Source: Mucilaginibacter xinganensis (GTDB taxonomy: Bacteria; Bacteroidota; Bacteroidia; Sphingobacteriales; Sphingobacteriaceae). Taken from it: 64,000 nt of DNA. A program made the translations under genes and the position numbers. Under the pieces are notes generated by a model, which saw only the letters and a list, made by a program, of their open reading frames with translations, searched no databases and was not told where the DNA came from. Within the stretch, counting starts at the first letter, position 1. Every line of letters begins with the position of its first letter. The stretch lies in contig NZ_CP022743.1 in the NCBI RefSeq assembly GCF_002257585.1, positions 1,054,001 through 1,118,000 on the forward strand. Direction: 5' to 3'. Of the stretch, positions 16,761 to 26,383 are shown in pieces.

Positions 16761-18092
16761 TTAAACTTTCGGCAACTTATAGCCGTTATGATATTCCTTC
16801 ATCAGGTATTCGCTGTTAATGGCTTTATCGGTAAATTCATGAGCAGTGTTGTTCCACTCCAGCTTTTTGCCGCTACGGAAAGCGATGTTGCCCATTTGTG
16901 CTACGGTTGCCACATGGGCACCCGCCTGGATAGGGCAATTCAGGTTATCCATTTTGCGCGATTTTACAACACTTACAAAATTTTCCCAATGCTTATCCAG
17001 TCCATCGTCAGACTTTGCCACAAAAGGCTTGCTCACTTTGTTGCCGCTCTGGCGTTCCTCTATTACTTCCCAGCCGCCCCGGTTTAAAATGAGCGTGCCG
17101 TTGTTGCCTATATAGGCAATGCCGTGGTCACGGTTATAAGAGCCGTTATCGATACCCATGGCCGAATCCCAAACCATATTGAAACCATCAAATTCATATA
17201 ACGTGGTGAGGGTATCGGGGGTTTCTTCAGCTAATTCAGGATAAGCAAATCGCCCCCCTAAAGCCGAAACCGATTTCGGGACAGGCGATTTCATGCCCAG
17301 CAGGCCATAATCCAATAAATGCACGCCCCAGTCGGTCATAAGGCCCCCTGCATAATCCCAAAACCAACGGAAGTTAAAATGAAACCGGCTGGCATTAAAA
17401 GGTACCGTTTTGGCAGGGCCCAGCCATGATGCATAATTAACACCGGCAGGTGGCGCGCTATCCGGAACCATCGCACCGGGCTTCATCCAGCCCTGGTAAC
17501 ACCATACTTTTACCGTTCTTATGTTTCCCAACTGCCCGCTTTGCACAAAATCAACGGCATCTTTAAAATGCTGCTGACTGCGCTGCCACTGCCCGGCCTG
17601 AACTACCTTGTTGTAGCGCTGTTGCGCGCTAACCATAGCCCGGCATTCCATAATGGAATTACCTACCGGCTTTTCAACATACACATCTTTACCGGCTTCA
17701 ACAGCATGCATCATAATCAGGGCGTGCCAATGGTCTGGTGTGCCTATTACAACGGCATCAATATCTTTTTGATCGAGCAACTGACGGTAATCACCAAATT
17801 TTTTAATTTTCGAAGTATCGTAACCTGTTTTGGCTAAATCAGCCAGCCTTTTATCCATCACATTTTTATCTACATCGCATACCGCAACCAGGTTTACGCC
17901 CGGTATTTTTAAGGCTGATGTTACGTCTGCCCAGCCCATTCCGTTGATGCCGATGGCACCAATATTCAGTTGGTCACTTGGGGGAAGGCCACTTTTAAAA
18001 ATGGCAAAAGCCTGGTTATTTAAGGCCGATGTTAATAAAGTGCCACCGGCTACGATGGCTGATTTCTGTAAAAAATCTCTACGGGAGCTCAT
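16761..18092 (-). CDS. Tat-exported Gfo/Idh/MocA family oxidoreductase
   Basis: 443 residues. The N-terminus SSRRDFLQKSAIVAGGTLL is a twin-arginine signal. A Rossmann domain follows (LNIGAIGINGMGWADV, LVAVCDVD), then AVVIGTPDHWHALIMMHAVEAGKDVYVEKPVG, the family's EKP nicotinamide motif with the catalytic lysine. The C-terminal alpha/beta domain holds WFWDYAGGLMTDWGVHLLDY. Family members oxidise or epimerise sugars with a tightly bound NAD(P); some exported ones act as GH109 glycosidases. The substrate is unknown. The gene sits between a response regulator and a sensor kinase, all on the minus strand. Confidence 0.92.
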   Translation of the reverse strand: MSSRRDFLQKSAIVAGGTLLTSALNNQAFAIFKSGLPPSDQLNIGAIGINGMGWADVTSALKIPGVNLVAVCDVDKNVMDKRLADLAKTGYDTSKIKKFGDYRQLLDQKDIDAVVIGTPDHWHALIMMHAVEAGKDVYVEKPVGNSIMECRAMVSAQQRYNKVVQAGQWQRSQQHFKDAVDFVQSGQLGNIRTVKVWCYQGWMKPGAMVPDSAPPAGVNYASWLGPAKTVPFNASRFHFNFRWFWDYAGGLMTDWGVHLLDYGLLGMKSPVPKSVSALGGRFAYPELAEETPDTLTTLYEFDGFNMVWDSAMGIDNGSYNRDHGIAYIGNNGTLILNRGGWEVIEERQSGNKVSKPFVAKSDDGLDKHWENFVSVVKSRKMDNLNCPIQAGAHVATVAQMGNIAFRSGKKLEWNNTAHEFTDKAINSEYLMKEYHNGYKLPKV

Positions 18093-18114
18093 AATATCAA
18101 ATAATTGGTTGCAA

Positions 18115-18144
18115 TAAATTTAGGTTTATTTTTATGATTTACAA
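18115..18144 (-). promoter_or_regulatory. Candidate promoter of the Gfo/Idh/MocA gene
   Basis: Minus strand TTG (18144 to 18142), 19-base spacer, TAAATTTA (18122 to 18115), close to the Bacteroidota TTTG-N19-TAnnTTTG pattern with the final G replaced by A. It lies about 22 bases before the start codon. Confidence 0.4.
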
Positions 18145-18232
18145 TTGTATAAATAACAATTAATCTGTAGCCAGCGATATCAATGGCAAAACTTCAAAAT
18201 TGCTAAACGCTTTTAACCTGGCTGAATAATGT

Positions 18233-20188
18233 TTAAATCCCGGTTGTGATGTCGCTTTTTTCAAGATAGACAATAAACTCAGAACCTTCACCCGGTATGC
18301 TGTTTACCTCTAGTTTGCCATTGTTTGCGTCAACAAATTGCTTAATTAAGCCCAGCCCTATGCCTGCACCGGCTTCGTTATTTGTACCTGCACCTGATAT
18401 ATCTTTACCTGTTACTTTAAAAAGCTTTTCCATTTTTTGCGGCAGAATTCCGATGCCGTTATCCTTAACATGTACAGCCACGTATTCTTCGTCGGCAGTA
18501 TAATATACCTCAATAGTACCACCATGGGGGGTGAATTTTATAGCATTGCCTATCAGATTGTGAAAAATAATTTTCACATGGTTAAGGTCGGCAACTACCC
18601 ATTTATCAGTATCATAAATATTTACCAGGCTGATCCGCTTGTTTTTTGCGAGGAATTTTGACACCTGTAGTACTTCATTTATTGTGGCAGTGACATTAAC
18701 AGTCTCCCGATCAGTTTTAATACCCGACTGCTGGCTGCCTGCCCAGGTAAGCAGGTTATTTACCATTATATTAACCAAACCTACCTGCTGATAAAAGCTA
18801 TCGAGGATTTCTTTTTGCTCAATGGCTGATAAGTCACCTGTTCTGATACTCTCCATTGTTTGCAAAATAGCGGAAAAAGGAGCTCTTAGGTCGTGACTGA
18901 TAACGGAGAAAAGCTTATCCTTGGTGCTGTTAAGGTGGTGCAGGGTCTCCCTTTGCTGCATAATCTCAGCTTTTTGAAAAGCAATATCTTCATTTTGCTT
19001 TTGCAACACTTTGTTTAAGGCTGTTTTCTGGCGGTTGCTGCGCACAATTGCAATCACAAAAATAATAACGCAGGCCGCTATCAGGTTCCTGAAAAACAAC
19101 AGCCTTTGACTAAAGGTAATGGACTGTTCCTTAATTTTTATTTCGTTTATCAGTTTTGCATTTTCGGCCCGTTGCTGCTTTAGGTGAAGGCTATTTATTT
19201 CCCTGCTTTTCTCGTTGTTAAACAAGCTGTCGCTGGTATTCTTAAATAACGTTTGATAATTGTAAGCCTGCTTATAATCGTTTATTGCCGCGTAACATTT
19301 AGCCAGTATGGTTAAAGCCCTGATTTTATCCTGGGCTGAATTTACCTTGTTAGCAAGGGCTAAACTTTTATGTGCGTTTGTTATCGCCTTATTATAATCG
19401 CCAAGGTTGTAATAAGCATTAGCCATACCAGATAGCGCAAAATCAAGTTCCCAGTTGCTGCTGGATTTTGCATCAATAACCCGCTGATAGTAGTTTAACG
19501 CCTGTTTATAGTTTTTTAAATGAGAGTTTGCTTCGCCCAGGCGGTTCCATGCCATTAAAATCATGCTACGATCACCTGCAATATTGGCCGATTCAATGGC
19601 CTTGTCCAGGTATGGGAATGACTTGCCAGGTTGCCCCATTTCATCGTAGCAAAGGCCAATGTTAAAATAGGCCTTGCTGGCACCTAAATGGTCGTTTTGT
19701 TTGATGAAAATTTCCAGCGCTTTTTTTAGGTTGCTTATAGCATCATCATTTTTGGCTTCGGCCTGGTAAATAAGCCCAATAACCTGGTATACTTCGCCTG
19801 TACTGTGTAGGTTACTGAACTGGTTGCTGATGGCGATAGACTTTGTAGCAGCATTTAACGATGAAATAAAATCGCCGGCAACATAATAGCTCCTGCTGAT
19901 GTTTAGCAGCGATAGTGCCTGTCCGCTCTTATTCTTTTGGGCTTCGGCCATTTCCAAAGCCTGTTTGGCAAAATATAGCGCGCTATCAGCATTGTTGTAT
20001 AAATATTGTCTGGATAGTTGGTTAAGCAACTTTACGTTAGCCGTGTCAGCACTGTAATTTTTAGATAACCGGGCCTGCTGCCATTGCTTTACAAGGTTTG
20101 CGTTTACCGGTTGGGCAAAACAAGTAATGTAACAAATGGAGAAAAGCAGCATGAAAACACACTGGAGCGAAAGTTTCCTGGAAAGCAT
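18233..20188 (-). CDS. TPR-containing sensor histidine kinase
   Basis: 651 residues: signal peptide, about seven tetratricopeptide repeats (roughly 45-320, for example AYFNIGLCYDEMGQPGKSFPYLDKAI), one membrane segment near 365-385 (FRNLIAACVIIFVIAIV) and a coiled coil. Then come a HisKA domain with FSVISHDLRAPFSAI and a HATPase domain with NLIGNAIKFTPHGG, VKDNGIGILP and GAGIGLGLIKQFV. The architecture places the repeats in the periplasm and the kinase in the cytosol. This layout is common in Bacteroidota. Signal unknown; the likely partner is the sigma-54 regulator at 15295. Confidence 0.94.
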   Translation of the reverse strand: MLSRKLSLQCVFMLLFSICYITCFAQPVNANLVKQWQQARLSKNYSADTANVKLLNQLSRQYLYNNADSALYFAKQALEMAEAQKNKSGQALSLLNISRSYYVAGDFISSLNAATKSIAISNQFSNLHSTGEVYQVIGLIYQAEAKNDDAISNLKKALEIFIKQNDHLGASKAYFNIGLCYDEMGQPGKSFPYLDKAIESANIAGDRSMILMAWNRLGEANSHLKNYKQALNYYQRVIDAKSSSNWELDFALSGMANAYYNLGDYNKAITNAHKSLALANKVNSAQDKIRALTILAKCYAAINDYKQAYNYQTLFKNTSDSLFNNEKSREINSLHLKQQRAENAKLINEIKIKEQSITFSQRLLFFRNLIAACVIIFVIAIVRSNRQKTALNKVLQKQNEDIAFQKAEIMQQRETLHHLNSTKDKLFSVISHDLRAPFSAILQTMESIRTGDLSAIEQKEILDSFYQQVGLVNIMVNNLLTWAGSQQSGIKTDRETVNVTATINEVLQVSKFLAKNKRISLVNIYDTDKWVVADLNHVKIIFHNLIGNAIKFTPHGGTIEVYYTADEEYVAVHVKDNGIGILPQKMEKLFKVTGKDISGAGTNNEAGAGIGLGLIKQFVDANNGKLEVNSIPGEGSEFIVYLEKSDITTGI

Positions 20189-20293
20189 CCTATATTAAAC
20201 CGGTAGAGGTAATTATCCGTAAAAATAGGAATTTGCAGGCAAGTATGCCGCATTTTTTAATTTATTACAGGATATTTTAAACTAAAAGCCCAA

Positions 20294-20497
20294 TTAATAG
20301 CTTCTGCGGGTGGCACGCATTAATTGGCGGTGGCGCTTATCATCATAATACTTTGAGGTAACCAAAACGGCGTGTATAATGCCCGGCACCCAAAAAAATA
20401 GTGTGAGCAGGATGTTTAAAATAAATGCGCCTATTTTTCCGGTAGTTAATATGGCTATCGGCGGGCATAAAAAACATAAAAAGTACCGCATAATCAT
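20294..20497 (-). CDS. YqaE/Pmp3 family small membrane protein
   Basis: About 67 residues from the ATG at 20497 (20491 also possible; the longer open frame to 20542 lacks family similarity). MRYFLCFLCPPIAILTTGKIGAFILNILLTLFFWVPGIIHAVLV shows the two hydrophobic segments and the PP and PGIIHA signatures of UPF0057 proteolipids, followed by a basic tail. Homologs affect membrane potential and stress tolerance. It stands alone. Confidence 0.85.
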   Translation of the reverse strand: MIMRYFLCFLCPPIAILTTGKIGAFILNILLTLFFWVPGIIHAVLVTSKYYDDKRHRQLMRATRRSY

Positions 20498-20661
20498 TTT
20501 TAGTAAAGGGTAAAATAAGTTGAAGCGTGTAGTTATTAGCAACCGCTTTTAATTATGACGTTAACGGTGTTAATTTGTTACAGATTGTGGCTATTTTGAT
20601 CGCAGCCTCATTTTTAACAATGGTAGCTTTTACAACCTAATCAGCTATATTTACCCTTAGT

Positions 20662-21489
20662 ATGATCATCGTAATTCAGTGTATTGACCGTGCAGGGCTG
20701 GTTGCATCGGTATCGGCCATATTGGCAAAAAATCTTTTTAATATAGTTTCGCTGCGTGAGCATGTTGATCAGGCCGAAAATCAATTTTTTATGCGTCTTG
20801 AAGTTACCGTTGGCGGCGATGAAACGACGCTGGAAAAGCAACTTCGTAAAGTGTTACCTGATGATGCTACTGTTTTAATCAATCCCATCCCGGATAAAAA
20901 GATAATCGTAATGGTAACTAAAGAATACCATTGCCTGGCGGATATCCTGATCCGTAATTATTTTGGCACACTCGGGGCTACTATTCAATGTGTTATTGGT
21001 AACTACAGCGTGCTTGAAGATATTTGCAAACGGTTTAATATGCCGTTTTATGCGATATCGCACGAGCAGATCAGCAAAGAAGCGTTTGAAGAGAAAATTG
21101 CTGCGACAATAGATCAGTACCAGCCCGACTATATTGTTCTGGCTAAATTTATGCGGATCCTGTCGCCGATGCTGGTGGCAAAGTTTCCGACGCGGATAAT
21201 AAATATTCACCACTCCTTTTTACCGGCTTTTATTGGTGCAAGCCCTTACAGGCAAGCTTTTGAACGTGGTGTAAAACTGATTGGTGCTACAGCGCATTTT
21301 GTATCCAACGACCTGGACGAAGGCCCTATCATTGCCCAACAGATCATCCCGGTAAGCCACTCTTTTACCGCTGCCGATATGGTTAAAGCCGGCAAAGAAA
21401 TTGAAACATCGGTTTTAGCCAGGGCGCTTAAGCTGGTTTTTGAAGACCGTGTGTTTGTGTACAAGAATAAAACGGTAGTTTTTGAATAG
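20662..21489 (+). CDS. purU: Formyltetrahydrofolate deformylase
   Basis: 275 residues. An N-terminal ACT domain (IVIQCIDRAGLVASVSAILAKNLFNIVSLREHVD) precedes a formyltransferase-type catalytic domain. The latter contains INIHHSFLPAFIGASPYRQAFERGVKLIGATAHFV, with the conserved Asn/His pair, and DLDEGPIIAQQ, with the active-site Asp. The enzyme hydrolyses 10-formyl-THF to formate and THF, balancing one-carbon pools. The start is the first ATG. The next gene starts 40 bases after the stop. Confidence 0.95.
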   Translation: MIIVIQCIDRAGLVASVSAILAKNLFNIVSLREHVDQAENQFFMRLEVTVGGDETTLEKQLRKVLPDDATVLINPIPDKKIIVMVTKEYHCLADILIRNYFGTLGATIQCVIGNYSVLEDICKRFNMPFYAISHEQISKEAFEEKIAATIDQYQPDYIVLAKFMRILSPMLVAKFPTRIINIHHSFLPAFIGASPYRQAFERGVKLIGATAHFVSNDLDEGPIIAQQIIPVSHSFTAADMVKAGKEIETSVLARALKLVFEDRVFVYKNKTVVFE

Positions 21490-21529
21490 CCAACCCCATA
21501 AGCATAATCAACACCCAACTCAACAAACA

Positions 21530-22285
21530 ATGAACAGTAATACCCGCCGTCAATTTGTAAAAACTACCGCAGCAGGTTTAGGCATGTTAACGTTACCATC
21601 ATTATTAAATGCCGAAAACATTCAACCTTTTGCTAAAAAGAAAATTGTTTGTGTAGGTGCACACCCGGATGATCCGGAAAGCGGGTGCGGCGGTACGCTG
21701 GCTAAACTGTCTGCACAGGGGCACGGGGTTACCATAATTTATTTAACTACAGGCGAAGCCGGCATTCCCGGGGTTAGCCACGATGAAGCTGCAAAAACAC
21801 GAAAACAGGAGGCCATTGGCGCCTGTAAAATATTAAACGCCAAACCAGTTTTCGCCGGGCAAATTGATGGCGCCACTATAGCGGACAATTCCACCCTGCA
21901 GCACCTTCAAAGTTTAATAACTGCCGAAAAGCCGGACGTTGTTTTCACCCATTGGCCGGTAGATTCGCATAAAGATCACCAGGTTGCCTCCCTGCTTACC
22001 ATACAATGTTGGGTACGTTCAACTTCTAAATTTGCACTTTACTTTTTTGAAGTGTGCGCCGGGGAACAAACCATGATATTTAATCCAACTGATTATGTTG
22101 ATATAAGCGAAACGCAGGAGCAAAAAAAGAACGCCGTGTATTGCCACACCAGCCAGGACCCGCCCGGTATTTATGCCTGTGGCCATACTTCAATGGAGGA
22201 TTTCAGGGGCCGGGAAGCAGGTGTGCGCGCCGCAGAAGGCTTTGTTAGGATGACCGGCAAGGGGATGGGAATGATAGCTTTGTAA
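21530..22285 (+). CDS. Tat-exported PIG-L family deacetylase
   Basis: About 251 residues from the ATG at 21530. The longer frame from 21482 overlaps purU and would bury the twin-arginine signal NTRRQFVKTTAAGLGMLTL. The zinc-binding motif is VGAHPDDPESGCGGTLAKL (family consensus AHPDDE, here AHPDDPE), then VFTHWPVDSHKDHQV with the second metal His cluster. PIG-L enzymes deacetylate N-acetylglucosaminyl or related substrates. Export suggests an envelope or extracellular glycan substrate. Substrate unknown. Confidence 0.9.
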   Translation: MNSNTRRQFVKTTAAGLGMLTLPSLLNAENIQPFAKKKIVCVGAHPDDPESGCGGTLAKLSAQGHGVTIIYLTTGEAGIPGVSHDEAAKTRKQEAIGACKILNAKPVFAGQIDGATIADNSTLQHLQSLITAEKPDVVFTHWPVDSHKDHQVASLLTIQCWVRSTSKFALYFFEVCAGEQTMIFNPTDYVDISETQEQKKNAVYCHTSQDPPGIYACGHTSMEDFRGREAGVRAAEGFVRMTGKGMGMIAL

Positions 22286-22394
22286 CTTTTTTATTTCAAT
22301 AACTGAAAGTTTAGTTTGAAAAAATATTATTGTTTAAGTTAGCGTCAGGTAACGCATCTTAAAAAGTTGTTGTGCCTGTACCTTATCTTAATAT

Positions 22395-25058
22395 ATGCGA
22401 AAAATATTATTAGTCCCCCTGCTTATTATTATTTCGATTGCTGCGAAGGCACAAAACCACGGTATAGTTAAAGCCATCATTCTTGATTCATTAAACAAAC
22501 AACCCATTCAGCTTGCTACTGTTTCTGTGTTAAAGGTTCAGGATTCATCCCTTATATCGTACACGGTTACTGATAAAAATGGTGCCTTTGCGCTGCATAA
22601 TTTGCGCGAAGAGCCGTCGCGTCTGCTGATAACCCATGTTGGTTACCAGGGCATACGTATCAATATTAAATTCAAAAACGGCGAACCGGTTGACCTCGGA
22701 AAAATCTACCTGTCTGCAAAAATGCTGGGGGAAGTAACGGTAAAGGGAGAACGGATCCCGGTTATGATTAAAAAAGATACCATTGAATTTGACGCAACTG
22801 CTTTTAAAACCCGCCCCAATGCCCTGGTTGAAGACCTGTTGAAGAAATTACCCGGCGTACAGGTTGACCGCGAAGGGGGCATTACTGTAAATGGTAAAGA
22901 TATTTCAAAAATAAAGGTAAATGGCAAGGATTTTTTTGTGAACGACCCCAAAATTGCCACGCGAAACCTGGAGGCCAACATGATTTCGAAAGTACAGGTT
23001 TATGACGACCGTGAGAACGACCCCGATCACCTGGTACCGGACTATCAGGTTAAGAAGATCATTAACCTGAAATTTAAAAAATCATTTACCAAAGGGATCT
23101 TGAGCACAGTAGGCGCTGGAGCCGGAACACAGGACAGGTACGTTGGCTCGGGATTTATGGCCAAGTTCCAGGACGATCTGCAACTGAGTGCAAAGGTTGG
23201 CATTGATAACCTGAGCGGTTCGGGGTTTTTCTCCGGAAATTATGGCGGGTTCAGCACCTTGAATTTTGGCAGCGCCGGCTTAAGGAAATCAACGAACGGA
23301 AACTTTGATTTTACAAAAGATGTCAGCAAAAAACTGAAGCTGCATATTGAATACCGGTTTGATAACAGCATTGTTGATAACAACTCCGTTTCAAAGGTGC
23401 AGCAAAATATTAACGACACCGTTATCAATTCACTAACCAGCAATATAAGGCATCAAAAAGCCAATAACCAGATCCTGCATGCAGAAACGGAATGGAAACC
23501 GGACTCGCTTACTATAATAAAGTATAACCCTGATGTTGAATATAATTATAATAACAGCCAGGATAAAAGCACCAGCAGCCGGTCAAACACCTACGTTCCG
23601 TTACTTAATACCACCATCAGCAGCGATAATGGCAGCAGTAACGCTTTTCAATACCAGCATAATTTGAGTTATTACCGTAAATTAAACAAAAAGGGCGCTT
23701 CGCTAACCCTAAGCAATTCCATCAGCATCCACCCGGAAAACAGCCTTAATTTCAACAGCAACGACTTAATATCGTATGTTGCGGGTTTCCCGTCTGACAC
23801 ATTAAGGCGCTCATCAAAAAACACAAACAGCGATATATCCGAAGGTTTAAATGTTGCTTATCATTACCCTATCACAAAAAAATTAGCAGCAGATATACTA
23901 TTGGTTACCCTACATGATCGCAACAAAGGCGAATTACTTACCTATGATGAAGACTTTAAGACCGGACTGTACACCATTTTTTTGCAGAACCAAAGCAGCA
24001 ACCTCATCCGCAACCTGTGGGGCGAGGGTTTTAACCCGCAGTTCACCTATAACTTTACCGATGACATTTCATTAAAAGCGGGAGTAACCGCCCTGGGCCA
24101 GCAAATAGGCAATCATTTTAACAGCTACACCAATGATCTTAACCAGGATTTCTTTTACCTGCTGCCATCAGCGGAGATACACGTAAAGGATTTTACTTTA
24201 AGCTATGGCGAAACCGTACAGCAGCCTTCTATTAACAATTTGCAGCCTATTACCATTGTTTATAGTCCGCTTTACACCTTTACAGGTAACCCATTGCTAA
24301 AACCCACCTATTTCCACAATATTAATTTCAACTACCGTAAGTACAACCGCGCGGCAGGTTTAAACTTTAACGCAAGCGCACACATTGTTATCGAGAAAAA
24401 TACCATTGTGAACGAGCAAACCATTAGTTCAGAAGGTGCCGTGGTAACTACCCCCATAAACCGTAACGGACGTTTTACAGCTTATTTAAATACCAGCATT
24501 AGTAAGCATTTTAAAAAACAGGGTAAATGGGACTTTATGGTGATAGGAAATGGCAACGCAAGTGCCGGGCATAATTTTTTTATTGTTAACGGCCAAAACG
24601 GCTATCAAAACACGCAAAGCGTCTCCTTTGAACCTGCTTTTTACGCAGAATGGAATGACCTGATAACGTTTGAACCCAACTATAAGATTAACTATGCCAC
24701 TACGCAATACCAGCTTGTTAATTATCCAAAAACAAATTATGCCACTCAAAGCGCAGGTATGGCGGTAGATTTAAGCCTGCCGCAAAATTTTAGATGGAGG
24801 GCCGATTATACGTATAAATACAATCCTATTGTTGAACCGGGTTTTCAGCGCAGCGCGAATCTGCTCAATTTTTCGGTTACCCGCAGGATCCAGAAGGATG
24901 GAAAAGGCGAAATTGGACTGTTGTGTTATGATATTTTAAACCAAAACGTAAGTTCAAGCCATTATGTGGTGGCCAATAGTATTAATGATATTCAAAACCA
25001 GGTATTGAGGCGGTACGTATTGCTAACCTACACTTATCACTTCAAAAAGTTTAAATAA
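22395..25058 (+). CDS. Outer-membrane beta-barrel protein with carboxypeptidase-like regulatory domain (TonB-receptor-like)
   Basis: 887 residues. Signal peptide (to about AKAQ), a CarboxypepD_reg-like beta-sandwich (about 22-110, GIVKAIILDSLNKQPIQLATVSV and THVGYQGI), a plug-like segment (about 130-220, IKVNGKDFFVNDPKIATRNL), then a long strand-rich barrel ending YVLLTYTYHFKKFK, with a terminal aromatic-rich strand. This is the outer-membrane-barrel-family relative of SusC receptors found widely in Bacteroidota. No SusD partner is adjacent. The ligand cannot be told; it may transport siderophores, peptides or glycans. Confidence 0.9.
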   Translation: MRKILLVPLLIIISIAAKAQNHGIVKAIILDSLNKQPIQLATVSVLKVQDSSLISYTVTDKNGAFALHNLREEPSRLLITHVGYQGIRINIKFKNGEPVDLGKIYLSAKMLGEVTVKGERIPVMIKKDTIEFDATAFKTRPNALVEDLLKKLPGVQVDREGGITVNGKDISKIKVNGKDFFVNDPKIATRNLEANMISKVQVYDDRENDPDHLVPDYQVKKIINLKFKKSFTKGILSTVGAGAGTQDRYVGSGFMAKFQDDLQLSAKVGIDNLSGSGFFSGNYGGFSTLNFGSAGLRKSTNGNFDFTKDVSKKLKLHIEYRFDNSIVDNNSVSKVQQNINDTVINSLTSNIRHQKANNQILHAETEWKPDSLTIIKYNPDVEYNYNNSQDKSTSSRSNTYVPLLNTTISSDNGSSNAFQYQHNLSYYRKLNKKGASLTLSNSISIHPENSLNFNSNDLISYVAGFPSDTLRRSSKNTNSDISEGLNVAYHYPITKKLAADILLVTLHDRNKGELLTYDEDFKTGLYTIFLQNQSSNLIRNLWGEGFNPQFTYNFTDDISLKAGVTALGQQIGNHFNSYTNDLNQDFFYLLPSAEIHVKDFTLSYGETVQQPSINNLQPITIVYSPLYTFTGNPLLKPTYFHNINFNYRKYNRAAGLNFNASAHIVIEKNTIVNEQTISSEGAVVTTPINRNGRFTAYLNTSISKHFKKQGKWDFMVIGNGNASAGHNFFIVNGQNGYQNTQSVSFEPAFYAEWNDLITFEPNYKINYATTQYQLVNYPKTNYATQSAGMAVDLSLPQNFRWRADYTYKYNPIVEPGFQRSANLLNFSVTRRIQKDGKGEIGLLCYDILNQNVSSSHYVVANSINDIQNQVLRRYVLLTYTYHFKKFK

Positions 25059-25089
25059 TGGACTGGAAAAGAGTATAAGGTGAGCTTAC

Positions 25090-25674
25090 CTAAACAAATC
25101 TGTATTGTAAAACAGCGGTAACAAAGGGGGTTACCAGTTTTATATCGTGTTTAACATGCAGCGGGATCTCAATAAAATCACCGGCGCCAAGCGCAAAAAG
25201 TTCATCGCCAATGGTGCATTCACAAAGGCCCTTTAAAACAAACAAGCCTTCAAAAAATTCGCCGTGTTCTTCTTCAGGCACATCGGTATTGCCGGTAACC
25301 AGCATTTGTTGCACTGTTTCGTCCTGCCTGATAATGTGCATCACAAAATCTTCGGTGGGTTCTTGGGGTATTAAATGTGCAAATGCTTTTAACCAGGGTT
25401 CCGGATCGGTTGAATTGGTAATAACAGGCGGTTTATTAATGTCTATTTCAGCAAAACCAAGCGACGCGAATATTTTATCTTTTAGTGCAGCCACAGGTTC
25501 AACAGCCGCTGACAAGGCAAGTTTTTCAAAAGCAAGTTCAACAGCAGTTAGTTCCGCCTTAATTTCCGGATAAAGCATGGTTAGCTGGATCAAGTAGGCC
25601 TGATCTTCTTCACCTAAATTGCCCATGCAATATTCTTCCAAAATACCGCTTTCAATATACTGTTGTATATCCAT
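25090..25674 (-). CDS. Cupin-domain anti-sigma factor (ChrR-like)
   Basis: 194 residues. The N-terminus IESGILEEYCMGNLGEEDQAYLI resembles the sigma-binding zinc-finger-like domain of ECF anti-sigma factors. Residues about 95-194 form a cupin (MLVTGNTDVPEEEHGEFFEGLFVLKG, GDELFALGAGDFIEIPLHVKHDI). The first cupin motif keeps His and Glu but has lost the second His of the usual HxH pair. The gene starts 3 bases after the sigma factor stop, so translation is coupled. ChrR-type proteins release sigma in response to singlet oxygen or similar stress; the signal here is not known. Confidence 0.8.
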   Translation of the reverse strand: MDIQQYIESGILEEYCMGNLGEEDQAYLIQLTMLYPEIKAELTAVELAFEKLALSAAVEPVAALKDKIFASLGFAEIDINKPPVITNSTDPEPWLKAFAHLIPQEPTEDFVMHIIRQDETVQQMLVTGNTDVPEEEHGEFFEGLFVLKGLCECTIGDELFALGAGDFIEIPLHVKHDIKLVTPFVTAVLQYRFV

Positions 25675-25677
25675 CAG

Positions 25678-26172
25678 TTAGTTAGCGTTTTTCTTTTGTT
25701 TCATCGCTTTGCGAATATTCAGTTTCACGTCTTCCACGGTCATACCCAGTAACTCGGCCACTTCATAAACTTTGTAGCCCTGGTGTATCATGTTAAAAAC
25801 GGCAATTTCAGCTACAGCTGTGGTATCGTCGGTGTTATCTTTATTTTTATCCTCTTTAAATGATGCTTTTTGTTTGCTAATGCAAAGGTAATCAATACTT
25901 TCTGAACGAGCAAGCTGCAGCGCCCACGTTAAAAATGTAAGCTGGCTGTGTGTATATTGATGAATGTTATTGCAGATAGCGGTAAAAGTTTTTTCAAGCA
26001 CCCTGTCGGCAGCCTTTGCATCCTTAACTATGCGGACGATGAAGCCGTAAAGCCTGCCCGAATAACTCTCGCACAAATGTTGGCAACCTTTTGGGTCGCG
26101 GCGTAAAAGTAATTCAACTAAAGCGGGCTGGGAAGTATAGTTTTTATCCACAATATCTGGGCACTCCTGCAA
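25678..26172 (-). CDS. ECF-type RNA polymerase sigma factor
   Basis: 164 residues. Region 2 is recognisable (LLRRDPKGCQHLCESYSGRLYGFIVRIVKDAKAADRVLEKTFTAI), region 4 shows an HTH (HQGYKVYEVAELLGMTVEDVKLNIRKAMKQ). Both are diverged from standard ECF consensus, and the linker is short and charged. The immediately following cupin anti-sigma gene supports the assignment. No exact autoregulated promoter could be read upstream. Confidence 0.82.
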   Translation of the reverse strand: MQECPDIVDKNYTSQPALVELLLRRDPKGCQHLCESYSGRLYGFIVRIVKDAKAADRVLEKTFTAICNNIHQYTHSQLTFLTWALQLARSESIDYLCISKQKASFKEDKNKDNTDDTTAVAEIAVFNMIHQGYKVYEVAELLGMTVEDVKLNIRKAMKQKKNAN

Positions 26173-26383
26173 ATTTGAAGCGTCTTTTGCCGAACACGCC
26201 TCTTCATTAATTTGTTAAAATATATTGGGTTGAAGATAAGAAAACAAACCATAATATCTGAAAGGTTAATTTTATAAAGCATTCCTTAAAGGAATTTCAT
26301 GGGATCGCTCAGTCAAAATATTACTCATTACATCTTCATTCTTTTCTGTAAAAAGATATGTTTAGTTTTGGCCATTATAATTT

